Source: Mangifera indica
Taxonomy: Eukaryota > Streptophyta > Magnoliopsida > Sapindales > Anacardiaceae
Direction: 5' to 3'
NCBI RefSeq assembly: GCF_011075055.1
Contig: NC_058147.1
Coordinates: forward strand, 15,337,622-15,401,621
DNA length: 64,000 nucleotides
Part shown: one piece after another, positions 1-11,074 of the stretch
Position numbering within the stretch: position 1 is the stretch's first letter
How the letters are laid out: every line of letters starts with the position of its first letter
The notes under the pieces: model-generated
What the model saw: only the letters and a program-made list of their open reading frames with translations
Database searches by the model: none
What the model was told of the DNA's origin: nothing
Position numbers and translations under genes: made by a program

Positions 1-456
1 AAATTGGGTTATAGATGTCTATTAAACCCAACTTAGAACTTAATTCTTTGAAGTTGATACGCAACAGTGGCTTTGTCATAATGTCAACAATCTAGTGGCA
101 CATAGGTGTGTAGGACAGAGTGCTCAAATTTGACTTAATTTTCTCCTTGATGAAAAGATGGTCTATCTCGATATGTTTGATGCAATCATGATGTATAGGA
201 TTCCTAGCGATGTTTATTGCTATTTGGTTATCACAAAGAACACTCATGGAGTTTTCACATGGTAGTTTCAATTCTGAAAATAACCAATTTAACCACATAA
301 CCTCACATATGCTTAGGGCCATAGCTCTAAATTCAGCTACAAGATTCCTAGCAATGCTTATTGTTGCTTGGTTATCACAAAGAACGTTCATGGAGTTTCC
401 ACTTGGTAGTTTCAATTATGAAAATAACCAATTTAGCCACATAACCTCCCAGATGC
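1..456 (-). pseudogene. copia K RNase H and pol C-terminus, with internal tandem duplication
   Basis: The minus-strand translation contains the copia RNase H signature VLCDNQ followed by IARNP, then a KHIEIDHLFIKEKI segment. It continues to a pol tail containing DIMTKPL and a C-terminal LGLIDIYNP within the first 90 bases. The CDNQ block occurs twice: a 144-bp (48-codon) unit at about 203-346 repeats at about 347-468. The first RNase H acidic residues and the second half of reverse transcriptase are missing between this block and the upstream RT piece, so a deletion lies near 456. Non-functional remnant. Confidence 0.8.
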
Positions 457-1040
457 TTAAGGCCATGCTCTAGGAGATTGCTTTAGTCCATAAAATGACC
501 TTTTGAGCTTACATACTTTTCTTGACCTTTCAAGTCCAGGAGGCATGTCCATGTAGACCTCTTCCTCAAGATCACCACTGAGGAATGCATTCTTGACATC
601 TAATTGGTACAAGGGCCAATCAAGACTAACAACCACAAAAAGAAGAGTTCCGATTGTGTTGAGCTTTGCAATAGAGGCAAAAGTCTTTTGATAATCAATC
701 CCATAGGATTGAGTAAATCCTCGAGCAACTAATCTAGCCTTGTATCTCTTTATACTGTCGTCAACATTATGTTTAATGGTGAAAATCCATTTGCACCCCA
801 CAGTTTTCTTGTTGTCTTGTAAGGTAGTCACTTCCCAAGTCCCATTTTTCTCAAGTGCTCTAATTTCCTCTTCCACTGTTGTTTTCCACTTCAGCTGTTT
901 CAAAGCTTCATAGATATTATTGGGTGTCTCAGTGGAGACAAGCTCGAGGGTGAATGCCTTAACGACTGGAGAAAAGCCTTCATAAAAAACAAAACGTGAA
1001 ATAGGGTGGTAGGTGCATTAGAGAACACCCGTTCAGGGAG
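457..1040 (-). pseudogene. copia K reverse transcriptase, N-terminal half
   Basis: The minus-strand frame encodes a typical copia RT start: an alternating E/W motif ([15 protein letters not shown]), then [31 protein letters not shown], the catalytic-fold segment [20 protein letters not shown] and PPGLE, ending at [11 protein letters not shown]. The first catalytic Asp (in QLDVKNAF) is present. The YVDD block is absent because the sequence jumps to RNase H at about 456. Upstream (900-1040) a second frame continues the RT entry region ([14 protein letters not shown]), so at least one frameshift is present. Confidence 0.85.
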
Positions 1041-1560
1041 CAAAAGGCCACCCAAGATCATCTGGTAACTCAACAAGACTTTGGTCAAAAATAACATCAT
1101 TGTTACCTGGTATTTCATGAGCCTTGGGATTCGGTTCTAAGTCAAGATTTTGCAAAGGATGTGTACCTATCTCTGACTCGTCATGAGAAGTTGGAGAATT
1201 TGAGGGAACAACACTCAATTTTAGTTCAATTTCAGACTCTATAGGCTAAGTTACTTCATAAATTAGTGGGTTTGAAACTGGAGAGACATTTTCTAGTGGA
1301 GCAATATGATAAGGAGAAGAAGAAGGTGTCAAAGTGATTGAGGAACTTGTGTAAGGATTGAATTCAAATGTGATGAAGTCATTTTTATCCCAAATATGAT
1401 ATTCTTCAATTGACTCACTCTCCCCCTAAATATTATATTTCGAGTAAAAAGGTTAATTTTCTATGAAGGTAATGTCTATTGAAACAAAAAATCGACGTTT
1501 TTGAAGAGAATAACATTTATACCTTTTTGGTGTAGAAGAATACCCAAGGAAGATATATTT
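1041..1560 (-). other. copia K spacer between integrase and reverse transcriptase
   Basis: This occupies the position of the poorly conserved, acidic and Ser/Pro-rich linker that separates integrase from RT in copia polyproteins. Short minus-strand frames are rich in Ser, Pro, Glu and Asp (for example a 61-residue frame at 1033-1218), as expected, but no conserved domain is visible. Identification rests on position. Confidence 0.5.
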
Positions 1561-2083
1561 TTCAGATTTTGGATCCAATTGCTTCGGTGGGGTTAATTTA
1601 TGTGAACAAAGGTTGAACAACCTAATACCTTTAAGAGAATGGTGGAAATGAGGTGAGAATTTGGAAAGAACTCAAGGACTTGACACGGTGTTTTGAAATT
1701 TAAAACTCGTGATGGCATTCTATTTATGAGATATGTAGATGTAATGACAGCTTCCCCCCAGAAATATTTTGGAACATTGGAGGTGAACATAAAAGATCTA
1801 GCTACTTCCAACAGATGTCTATTTTTCCTTTCTGAGACTCTATTTTGCTATGGGGTTTCAACATAAGAACTTTGATGAACAATTCCCTGATCAAGGAGAT
1901 ATTTTCTTAAGTGGAAAAAAAAAATTCTTTGGCATTATCAATTTGAAGAATTTGATTTTTGCTATTAAACTGGGTATTGACCATGTTGTTGAAATTTTGA
2001 AAAAATTTTCCCACTTCGGATTTCTCCCTCATAAGAAATAGCCATGTGACTCGAGTATGATCATCAATAAATAAAACAAACCA
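1561..2083 (-). pseudogene. copia K integrase core, C-terminal part (separated by hAT insertion)
   Basis: At about 2030-2083 the minus strand reads WFVLFIDDHTRVTWLFL, the integrase catalytic-core segment around the first acidic residue. Further down, 1593-1811 reads a PKYFWGEAVITSTYLINRMPS segment, the conserved block just after the third acidic residue in copia integrases. The frame is shifted and interrupted between the two. The upstream half of the same domain lies at 7311-7690 on the other side of the hAT insertion, and the frame continues across the duplicated CCTAGAAC. Confidence 0.8.
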
Positions 2084-4823
2084 CCTAGAACCATAGTTGT
2101 GAAAAGCACGCTTTAAGTGTGGAACGGCTCAAGGAGACCAATTCAACACTTCCAAAGGTGCAAGGCGAGAGGAAGTTGAGAAGCAATGCTTAAGCATTGC
2201 TTTTTGGTGCTTTAAAAGATGGAAAAGGCGGTTGCAAAGCGTGCTTTGTAACCTGCCCTAATACTATATAATATAAGTTAAAAAAAAAAATTATACCACT
2301 CTTCTAAACAATTTATTTATTGCGACAACCAACTTTTTGTTTTTCATCTATTTCTTCACTGGAAATCTCCATCAACTAAACAAGATTTTGGCAAATTTTT
2401 TTACTATTCGAGCACGTTAGTGTTTGTCCAGTGGATTGCTACATTATTCCGACAATTATACATATTTTTCGTCAACAATAAACATTTTCCAGCATGTCTG
2501 AGACAACTTTCAAGTCTGAAATACAAAGATTTTTAATACTATATAATATATTTGCTACTGCTACCTGCTATGTAAAATTTATTGTATAAAATTTTGTTGT
2601 GTGAAAATTATTTTGAATGACATATCAATCAATCAATGTACTTTTTTATTATAAATTTATGTAAATATAATGCAACTTCACTTTATATTTAATATTGTAA
2701 TAATCTATTTCATTCCTATCAATCTTGTGTGGCATGTACTCTTGTCAAGTGTAATAAAGTGCTGAGCCAATGCACTGTAGTGTACATTGTACAGTATGTG
2801 CAGAATGTAAATTTTGTCTTATTCAATATGCAATTTTAATTGAAAACCATAAGGTGTAATAAATTTTGACTGCTGCTAAGCCTAAATGCGTATACTATTG
2901 GGCAGACTGTGGAGTGTAATTGTTTAATCCTGTTTAACAATCTTATTAATCTTTCTATTCTTGTCTTGCGCAAAGTACAATTAAAAATCTTGTGTAATCT
3001 GCAATTTTTGAAGCTATTGTTTATCAGTATATATATGTAAAAATCTATGGATGTGTTTACTATTTTGTAAATTAGATTTTAATCATTTTATATTTATATT
3101 CATAATTAATTATTAACATGTTATATTCATAATTAATTATTAAAACAATTTAAAAACCTAACATTTAGAATGAATGTAATTATTAAGTTTTTTTTTTACA
3201 ATAACTTGAGTTTATTATCTTACAAATTATCTTATAATTAGTGCAATATTGTTATTCTATAAATTGGCTTGTCAATTGTTTTTTATGGTTATGTACTTAA
3301 GATTCTAAAATGTCTTCTTCTCAAGAACACAATGACATTAACAAAGATCCAGCTTGGAAGTATACTCATTTACTCAATCCTAACAATAAAAACAATTTTA
3401 TATGCAATTTTGTGAGAAAGTAACAAGAGGGGGGCGAGTATATAGAGCAAAGAAACACCTTGTTGGGGGATATAAAGATGTGAAGTAAAGTACAACCCTT
3501 ATGTCCATTAGAAGATTATACAGTACTTGAATGTCAAAGCTGCAAGTAAAGAAAACAAAAGTGAGAATTTTTTTACTGATATAAGTGATGTTGATCATTT
3601 GGGAGGTGACGATGACAAAGATGATATCATCTCTTCTACACATAAAATTTCAAGTAGTATGAGTAAATATTTTTATTAAAGTAGCAGCTTCGATCAACGA
3701 TCTAATGTTAAAGGCCCTATGGATGCATGCATGGCTAAAGACTCCACCAAAATAGGGTAAAATAAGAAGCAAGATGTGATGAGACAATCCACCATAAATA
3801 AAACCTACAAAAAGGAATTAAGGGAAAAGGCTTGTCAAGATATTGCCAGGTAGATGTATGATGCAAGCATAGCTTTTAATGTCATGAATTATCCTAGTTT
3901 TAAGGCTATGATTGAGTCAATTTGGCAATATGGAATTGGGATGAAGCCACCCAGTTATCATGAAGCGAGGTTCCTTTACTTAAAAAAGAGTGAAAGAGTG
4001 AATAATTCAATTAAAAAACATAGGGAAGAGTGGGCAAAAGATGGTTGCAGTATAATGAATGATAGATGGACAAATAAAACTCATAGGACTCTAATAAATT
4101 TTTTGGCAAATTCCCCTAGCGAATCCGTTTTCATTGAGTCTGTTGATGCTTATGTATATGCAAAAACAGGAAAAAAATTATTTGAATCGTTTGATCATAT
4201 GGTGGAGAAGATTGGTGCACAACATGTAGTTCAATTTGTAGTTGATAACGCATCAAACAATATACTAGGTTGGTAAGAGTTTAAATTTTGAACTTTTATT
4301 TACTTTTTCCAATCAATACTTCATATATTGAAATTTACATGTAATTTGAATATCTTATTTGTTTTTTAGGAATATTGTTACAAGTAGGAGGAATCATTTA
4401 TATTTCACACATTGTGCAGCACATTGTATTGATCTAATATTGGAGAATACTAGAAAATTATATGTTATTGCAAGAACTATGAAAAAAGCTATTGCTCTAA
4501 ATGGATATATTTATAATAGGTTTGGTGTGATAAATATGATGAGATGATTCACAAGATCGAAGGAGTTATTTAGGCCAACTATTACAAGATTTGCAACAAC
4601 AATTTTAACATTGCAACACATTTATCAACAGAAAAATAATTTGAGGAAGATGTTTATATCAGAGGAATGGACACAATAGATGGGCAAAGAAATCAACTGG
4701 AAAAAGAGCTACATCATTGGTCATCCAATCTATAATATGGAATAATATCTCTTATATTTTAAAATTATTTGGTCCTTTTGTTGGAGTGTTGCGTTTAGTT
4801 GATGGTGAAAGAAAACGTGCAAT

Positions 4824-4826
<3 letters not shown>

Positions 4827-4866
<40 letters not shown>
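4827..4866. repeat. (AT)n microsatellite inside the hAT transposase region
   Basis: About 20 uninterrupted AT dinucleotides lie between two recognisable transposase segments and interrupt the reading frame. This is simple-sequence expansion. Confidence 0.95.
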
Positions 4867-4870
<4 letters not shown>

Positions 4871-5349
4871 GAGGCTATGGAAAGGGCTAAAGAAACAATT
4901 ATGAAATCTTTCAAAGATGAAAGCACAAGTATGAACATGTACTTGAGATGATTGATCGTAGATGGGATTGCAAGCTTCATCACCTATTGCATGCAGCAAG
5001 GTATTATTTAAATCTCAAATTCTATTATGCAAACCCCGATAGGATGGAAGCAAATACTAAGGCCATGAATGGTTTTATGATTGCTTGCAAAGATTGGTTC
5101 CAACCACAAATGAGCAAGACAAAATCAGTGATGGGTTGTCCTAGTATAGGACAGGTGGAGGTTTATAGGAGAGGGGCAGGTTTATTTGGGATAAATCTCG
5201 CTGTCAAACATAGAGAAACAAAATCACCAGTTGAGAGGTAAAGTGCTTATGACCCAAGTTGTCCACATTTGCAAAAGTTTACTATCAAAATTCTTAGCCT
5301 CACATGTAGTGCTTCTGGCTGTAAAAGGAATTGGAATGTGTTTGGCTAT

Positions 5350-6540
5350 GTAAGTATTAATTAGTTATACTTACATAATCATTCAATATATATTATCTTG
5401 TCAGCAGCCAATGACCGTGACTCGCACCCATGTGCAGGCTAGCGCAATCGAAACACACCATGTGCGGGTGAGCATGGCATTACTTCCAGTTGGCCTTGGA
5501 AGTCGGAAAATGATAGTAGGCAATGTGGGAAAAGGTTTGGCTTTGTAGGTACATGAGTTTAATGGACGCACGTGCACCACAAGTCGCACCAGGCCAAGAG
5601 CACACAACCTGGGTGTGTGCTCATCCAGACACAACGTAACGCACCAGGAGGACAGGTTGAACAGAGGCGCGAGCAGGAGTGTGTGCACCAGGGAGACTAA
5701 CCGAGTGGAGCACAAACGTTCGTGACGTACGGGACGTGCGTGGGCAAGCTACGCGCACAAGTGAGTAGGCCATGACGCACAACAGCAACAGGCGTGCGTT
5801 GGGTGGCCATGTGCGCCATGTGCCCAAGTGACCAAATCAGATGCGCACTGAGTCCAGACAGGAGTGCATGCGCAGACAGGTAAGCAAGTGTGGAAATGTA
5901 ACTGATGCTAGCACAGCGCCCAGGTGGATCATCAAAGTGTAACTGATGCATAGAAGCTTCCAAGTAATGGGCGGAAAACATGGAAGTAATGGGGTGGAGC
6001 AGTTACACATGACTAGACCTATGATACACAAATTTAGGCACCAAGCATGGAAAGTGGGCAGGAGATCAACGGCAGTTGCTTCAGTAGGAGCAAGTGGAAG
6101 CCATCCGTGAAGACATTTAGGCCATGATGTGCTTAAAAATAGGAATAAGCCTATTAGTGGGGGATGTCCACTACTTTTGTATTGCCTATATAAAGAGCCA
6201 AGTACGGAGGGAAAAATAAGAATGAGATATGAGATCTTGAGTGAGTTTGAGTGAGCAATTGTATAGAGAGCAGTTGCATTATTGTTTTTCCCTTTGGCAG
6301 GCTTGTAATTCCTTTTTATGTGAGTAATAAAAAAGGTTGGGTTTTCCTGTAAACGTGTGTCCTTAATTTGATATACTGTTTCCGCTACTTTGTTCATTTT
6401 TGTGTGGTGTGTTTGTTTGTAGGCTGGCTAAGGAGGAGCTTAGCGCCATCACGGTCACTTGGAGTGCATACTCAAAGTAAGACCCATGGCAATTTACTTT
6501 TCAATATATATACTAATCAATATGTATTTCATGTGTATAG
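5350..6540 (+). other. Intron of the hAT transposase gene, enlarged by an insertion
   Basis: The dimerisation domain is interrupted after …NWNVFGY by GTAAGT (5350-5355). It resumes in frame at 6541 after a pyrimidine-poor but valid …GTGTATAG acceptor. Joining the two exons restores the conserved order of the hAT C-terminal domain, which supports a real GT-AG intron of 1,191 bp. Only the outer roughly 45 bases on each side look like the original AT-rich intron. Confidence 0.75.
5394..6499 (+). mobile_element. GC-rich insertion in the transposase intron, possibly a solo LTR
   Basis: This block is markedly more GC-rich than its surroundings. It carries TGT near its left end (5399), a TATA-like CTATATAAAGAG at about 6187, an AATAAA-like signal near 6326 and a T-rich U5-like stretch followed by a GCGCCATCACGG motif near 6447. 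That order (promoter, poly(A) signal, U5-like tail) is LTR-like. A 12-bp direct repeat TTCAATATATAT borders it (5382-5393 and 6500-6511), but in such AT-rich sequence this may be chance and is too long for an LTR target duplication. No coding capacity was recognised. Element type and exact ends are uncertain. Confidence 0.45.
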
Positions 6541-7310
6541 GTTCATAGCAAGAAGAGAAACAAATTAGCACAACAAAGACTAAATGATTTAGTCTTTGTG
6601 AAATACAATCGAGCATTGCAACGTCAATTTTCAATTACCAATAGCATAGACCCAATTTTGTTTGATAAAATTCATGAAAGCAATGAATGGTTGATGGGGC
6701 GAATGGAGGGTGCAAATGACATTGATGGTGATGATGAATTGGTGTTTAAAGATGATTCTTTAACATAGGGTAATGTTTATGGGGCTAGTGGGGTTGACAA
6801 ACCTGTTTATGCTACAAAAGCTACTACAAGTTTTTGTATTGATGGGGTTGAACCCACAACAAAAGAGGCCACAATCTCATCTTTTTTTAAGTCTACCCAT
6901 AAGTCAATGTCTAAAGATGAGAGTGTTTTAAAATATAAGTCCTCTAATGAAGAAGAATGTTTTGATGAAGAAATTGATGAAATCGAAGATGAAAAATTCG
7001 ATGATAAAAAAGATGTGACAATCAATGATGAAGATGAAGACTTGGATTTCAATTAAAATGCATGCTTGATAAAAGTTTATGTACATTGAAGAGTTTTAAT
7101 ATTCTTTCACATTTTAATATAAAAATCAACTTGTGCTTCTGAGACTTCATCTATAATATTTTTCTTTGATATTTGAATAATTAGTTTTTATTATTTTTTT
7201 ATCGCTTTTACTCCAAAAGCAACACTTTCACTTTGCTTTTTTCGCTTAGGTGTTGCTATATTTTTATTATTATTTAGGCACTTTTCACCTTTAACAACTA
7301 TGCCTAGAAC

Positions 7311-7690
7311 CATGATATTTTTTATTTTAGATGGAACCCACACGTCACTATAAATAAGAGCAAAAGGATGAGATAATTTGTATAGAACATTTTGATATGA
7401 ATTTCAAACATGTTTTGACAATTGACAAATCTCACAATGAAAGAAATTGAGATTTTTATTCAAAAATAAAGATGGAAAATTTTACAAGATATTGAAAACT
7501 TGGATGGCCTAATCAATAGTCCCATAACATAATTACACTATCTTTATTTTGAGAAGACATTGAAGATGACACAAGACTTTGAGGAACACACTTGGTAGAT
7601 TGATGTTGCCTTTTTAAAAGCCCTTCACCTTTTAGGAGGTAGAAACCTGCAGACACCTTAGCATTGTCGATCATCTTCCTTGGATCCAAG
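7311..7690 (-). pseudogene. copia K integrase, N-terminal part (other side of the hAT insertion)
   Basis: The minus-strand frame contains LWDY followed, after a stop, by LGHPSFQYL. This corresponds to the HHCC zinc-binding start of copia integrases (usually LWH…LGH). The segment then runs through a CQLSK-like stretch (DLSIVKTC in the present frame) to the junction with the hAT element. The first His appears replaced by Asp and one Cys is not visible, so zinc binding is lost. It adjoins the gag-pre-integrase segment at 7693-7935 without a gap. Confidence 0.75.
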
Positions 7691-8551
7691 TCTTAAAATG
7701 CACAATTTTGAGAAGTAAATTTAGTGAAGCAATTCAAATCATTGGTAAGTTTGTTGATAGACAGCAGATTACAGTCTAGATTTTGGAGCAATAACACTGA
7801 TTTTAGTGTCATATCCCTTGAGAGAGAGATTGAACCAATTCCTGTCACTTGTGAAAGAGAACCATCAGCAATCTTTATGAAATAATTGTGACTGTACAGA
7901 ATAAAATCTTTCAACAATCTTGCATTCCCAGTCATATGATCTTATGCACCTAAGTCAACAATCCAAGATTCTAATCCAGTTTTATAAACTTTCAAAGTAG
8001 TTGTAAAGTTACCTTTCTGGGCAATCAAACCTATTCCAATAATAGTGTCTGACAGTTTTTGGGAATGAGATTGGATGGTTTGAGTCATCAACTTTTGGAG
8101 AGCATCAAGTTGTTCCTTATTAAAAGGGCTAGGCTCAGCAGATAAAGAATGTTCATCAGTAGGGACAAAGGTAGTGTTTCCACTGCTTTGATAATCTCTC
8201 CATCCACGTGGTTTATAATCTAATAGCTTCCTATGCAATCCCAAACATTTGTCTTTTGTGTGTCCTAACTTTCGGCAATGTTCACACTTGGGTCTCCCTT
8301 TCTTGGATTGGTTTTCATTGGAATTTGTTGCATTTCCTTAAGCTGCCATGGCTAAAGACTCACTTGTTTGCCCTTCAAGCATTTACTTCCTCCTACTCTC
8401 TTCACGAAAAACATCAGAAAAGGCTTCTTGGAGTGATGGCAGAGGCTTTGTCCCCAGTATACAACCATGAACTTTATCAAGGCCTGGATTTAACCCCATC
8501 ATAAACTTGAATACACATTTCTCCACAATGATACTCTTGTACTTTAGGTCG
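7691..8551 (-). pseudogene. copia K gag C-terminus, zinc knuckle, protease start and gag-pre-integrase domain
   Basis: From 8551 downward the minus strand reads DDLKYKSIIVEKCVFKFMMGLNPG and EAFSDV, a copia gag (UBN2-like) ending. Two stops follow, then the zinc knuckle CEHCRKLGHTKDKC (CX2CX4HX4C), then SWIVDLGA. The last is the protease active-site position, where Asp-Leu-Gly replaces the usual Asp-Ser/Thr-Gly. After a stop, 7693-7935 reads MTGNARLLKDFILY … LDCNLLSINKL, the gag-pre-integrase segment. The gag start is missing because element W inserted at 8551-8555. Confidence 0.85.
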
Positions 8552-8735
8552 TCATTGTTTAGTTGTATATGAGTTGTATCTCTAAATTAGGAAGCAAATA
8601 ATTAGGGTGATTGTATCTTTGTAAACTAGGAAAGTACATATACTCTTTCCTAAAGTAGGATTTAGAATTTCATATAAATGTTAATGTAAATTCACTCTTT
8701 TGATATATAGAATATTTTTCTCAAGGTTATTCACA

Positions 8736-8747
8736 TGGTATCAGAGC
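8736..8747 (+). promoter_or_regulatory. Primer-binding site of copia W (tRNA-Met type)
   Basis: TGGTATCAGAGC lies immediately 3' of the LTR end …TTCACA, the canonical location for minus-strand DNA priming. It fixes the LTR boundary and the plus orientation of W. Confidence 0.85.
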
Positions 8748-9339
8748 AGATATTAGGCTTCTAAAAATTTTTTCGATAATCTTGATTTATTTTCCAGCAA
8801 AGTTCACGTCATTTTCCAGTATTCTTTTCCGACCACCGTGCTTCTGTCATTCTCTGGTGGCCGTGTCTATACCATTGTGATCGGAACGACTTCGCTGACA
8901 ATCCCCTGAAAAAAGAGCCGCCATCTGCCGACACACACACCGTCACACACCATCAGACTTCTAGATAGCCTCCATTGCTGATCTGCTTCTCCAGCAAGCG
9001 TACATGGTGACTTCATCGCCTCTTCCAGTCCACTCAGAAGACATCAGCGAGTCAATCTGTGGTGACTTCATCGTCATCGATCACCAGAATCTATTGCACG
9101 CGCCAGTTGTTTCCGTCTCGGATTGTCATCTCCGATCTGCTTTTTCGATGCGCGTTAGCCTACACCACCGACACTGTTGAACTCGGAAGACTCCGACGAG
9201 TAATCACCTCATAGTCTCTTCGCCGTTCGTCGCCGTCGTCGTTGCCAGAAAAACCAAACAGTGTTGAAGTTGCTATTTCTTGTTAATAGCCAGTGAAGGA
9301 TTTTCGAAATCAAGTGCATTTACTCCATTTCTCTCCCTT

Positions 9340-9745
9340 CCTCTTCTTACTACTGAAAAGTTATTAGGAAGTGTCAATTATACATCATGGGCAGCATCTG
9401 TAGAATTATAGTTCACAGGACAAGGTTTAGAAGACCATTTGATCGTTCGAGCTACTGATTTAAAAGGAACTGAGATTGATAAGGCTAGTTGGGTCAAAAC
9501 TGATGCGTTATTGTGTAGTCTGTTATGGTAATCTATTGATCCATCTCTATCCTATTTACAAGGCCTATAGAACATATGTTGATATCTGGAATCAAACCAA
9601 ATTGCTCTACACTAATGATATTCAAAGGTTATATTTGGTCGTCTCTAGTATGGTTAATCTGAAACAACAAGATATGAGTATACCAGACAACAAGATATGG
9701 TTATTTACAATTATCTCAATGGTACACAATTTATATATGTTCTAA
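9340..9745 (+). pseudogene. copia W gag, N-terminal part, decayed
   Basis: In frame from about 9346 the translation reads LLGSVNYTSWAASVEL, then FTGQGLEDHL, KTDALLCSLLW and SIDPSL. After a frameshift it reads IWNQTKLLYTNDIQRLY and MVNLKQQDMSI. These are the conserved gag blocks of plant copia elements. Stops fall where the family usually has Trp or Gln (for example after VEL and after SLLW). The homology ends near 9745. Confidence 0.75.
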
Positions 9746-11069
9746 ATCCTAAATAAAGTAACAACACCGAAATAATTAGCATGCAATACCACACAATAGA
9801 GCAAATATATTTAGAATATATTCTAACATAGGAAATAAGATATTTGAAATATATTCAAATATATTCTAACATATTTAGAATATATACTAACTAAAATAAA
9901 TCACCTGAAGAAAAGGAAATAAAATAAATGAGATCACACCAAATCTGAACTCTAGATTATAAAATCCTACAATTATTTCACACCACAACAGATTCAAAAT
10001 CCATGGGACAGAAAGTCCGAGAGAGAAATGTTTGGAAAAATAACTAACATCAACATACTGTCAAAGATTCTAGTAAAAAACCATTACTAAAACTCATTGA
10101 TTCTGAAATAATGCCACGGTCAGTAGCATATCAAACCTGGCATACATAAAATCGCCCTAATCCATCAATGCATTAAATACCTTGGAAAATTTATCTTACT
10201 CCACAATATAATTATCAGGGGCAGCTACCCTTGAATCATGGTCTAAGAGTGCAAGGTTACTAAAAGCCTAGTAATATTGTTGGATCATGCCCTAGTGTTA
10301 CCCATAGACCTATATCTAGCAGCATCTTTTGTTTTTGAAAAAGAAATTTGGTTAAGCCAAGGATTGTGCTGGATGCAGTAGCATTAACAGAATACCCAAC
10401 CAGACATGCACATATTTAATCAAGCAGAATAACAAGGCTTCTAAAGATAATTCAAATTAACAAAAAAATTCTGGTAAATCAACAAAAGCAAAAGAGCAGT
10501 TAATCAACACCCAGAGCCGCCCTATTTCTTAATTCAAAGGCAAAATACATAACTATAAAATATCATGAGCACTCAAACATTATCAAACCAACACATCCCT
10601 TTGCATTCAAGAGATTAAAAAAAAAAGCCACCATACCAGTCAGAGTAGTAGCAAAACCCATTGACACTGTGACAGGACAGTGGTCCAATAACATAGCGTT
10701 CATGGCACAAAACTAATATTTCAATAGGAACATTCGCTACAGTAGCTTCATTGTTTATTTTACATAACATGATTCAATTAACGCAAGTGTTGTACCGTCC
10801 AAGTAAACGATACTGGAAAAGACATAACCCTAGATTTCAAAACCTAAATTCAGTAGATTGGCTTCCCTATTTTTTCCTAAAAAATATATTTTCAGACGGC
10901 TGTCTGGGCCCGGTAACGTTACTGGAAAACTCATTGCCCTGGCCTTCTGATACACTTGGATCTAATCAAGAAAAGCAGCACTGCCCTCCTTACTAAAACA
11001 ATATCCATTAAAACAACCTAGACAGATCGATCAACGAGAAAAAGAGAGATGCGGTTTGATTTGATTCTA
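9746..11069. other. AT-rich non-coding stretch, probably intron 1 of the host gene on the minus strand
   Basis: No transposon protein motif, LTR boundary or long frame is visible here. The stretch starts where copia W fades and ends at the splice donor of the exon at 11075-11254, so on the minus strand it reads as intron sequence. Short AATATATTC-type repeats occur near 9800-9900. I found no second exon on the minus strand in this interval. Confidence 0.4.
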
Positions 11070-11074
11070 CTTAC

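Larger units (their letters stand above)
3310..7056 (+). pseudogene. hAT transposase (BED finger, DUF659-like core, C-terminal dimerisation domain), decayed
   Basis: The likely start is ATG 3310 (MSSSQEHNDINKDPAWKY), leading into a degenerate BED zinc finger (CNFV…HLVGGYKDV) in which one of the paired Cys is missing. Residues from 3854 (SIWQYGIGMKPPSYHEAR; DRWTNKTHRTLINFLANSP; VVQFVVDNASN) match the DUF659-type transposase core. A further exon at about 4370-4547 reads HCAAHCIDLILENT. At 4948-5346 comes the catalytic C-half, then ILSLTCSASGCKRNW, the hAT C-terminal dimerisation motif. The last exon (6541-7056) begins VHSKKRNKLAQQRLNDLVFVKY and ends in an acidic tail EDEDLDFN before TAA. Several stops and frameshifts occur in frame, so it is not expected to be active. 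Confidence 0.85.
2092..7302 (+). mobile_element. hAT superfamily DNA transposon with intact ends and perfect 8-bp target duplication
   Basis: The element begins CATAGTTGTGAAAAGCAC and ends with an imperfect inverted copy (…CACCTTTAACAACTATG). It is flanked on both sides by the identical octamer CCTAGAAC (2084-2091 and 7303-7310). An 8-bp duplication and short inverted repeats are hallmarks of hAT transposons, and the body encodes a hAT-type transposase on the plus strand. It sits inside the integrase of copia element K, so it is younger than K. Length is 5,211 bp, of which about 1.1 kb is a later insertion in an intron (5394-6499). Confidence 0.9.
1..8551 (-). mobile_element. Broken Ty1/copia retrotransposon 'K' (minus strand), gag to RNase H, both LTRs absent
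   Basis: Reading the minus strand from 8551 down, domains occur in copia order: gag zinc knuckle (about 8290-8330), protease-like WIVDLGA (about 7945-7965), integrase N-part (7311-7690), integrase core (1561-2083), reverse transcriptase N-half (457-1040) and RNase H (1-456). Integrase before reverse transcriptase is diagnostic of Ty1/copia. The element is cut at 2084-2091 by a hAT transposon ending at 7302, and its gag is truncated at 8551 by the plus-strand element W. The 3' LTR would lie left of position 1 and the 5' LTR beyond the W insertion; neither is visible. Frames are broken by stops and indels, so this is a fossil. Confidence 0.85.
8556..9745 (+). mobile_element. 5' end of a second copia element 'W' (LTR, primer site, partial gag)
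   Basis: A short LTR (TGTTTAGTTGTATATG at 8556 to TATTCACA at 8735, 180 bp) is followed directly by the primer-binding site TGGTATCAGAGC (8736-8747), complementary to plant initiator tRNA-Met 3' ends. About 560 bp of leader and then a decayed gag follow. GTCAT just before 8556 is the probable left copy of the target duplication, in the gag of K. The element fades out near 9745 with no pol and no second LTR, so its 3' part has been lost. Confidence 0.75.

Noticed and set aside
5401..6397. Several long minus-strand frames (94-186 residues) in the GC-rich island
   Set aside because: They overlap one another in different frames, have no recognisable domain and lie in a transposon intron; high GC reduces stops by chance.
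8208..8504. 98-residue plus-strand frame
   Set aside because: It is the antisense shadow of the copia K gag, whose minus-strand frame shows a canonical zinc knuckle.
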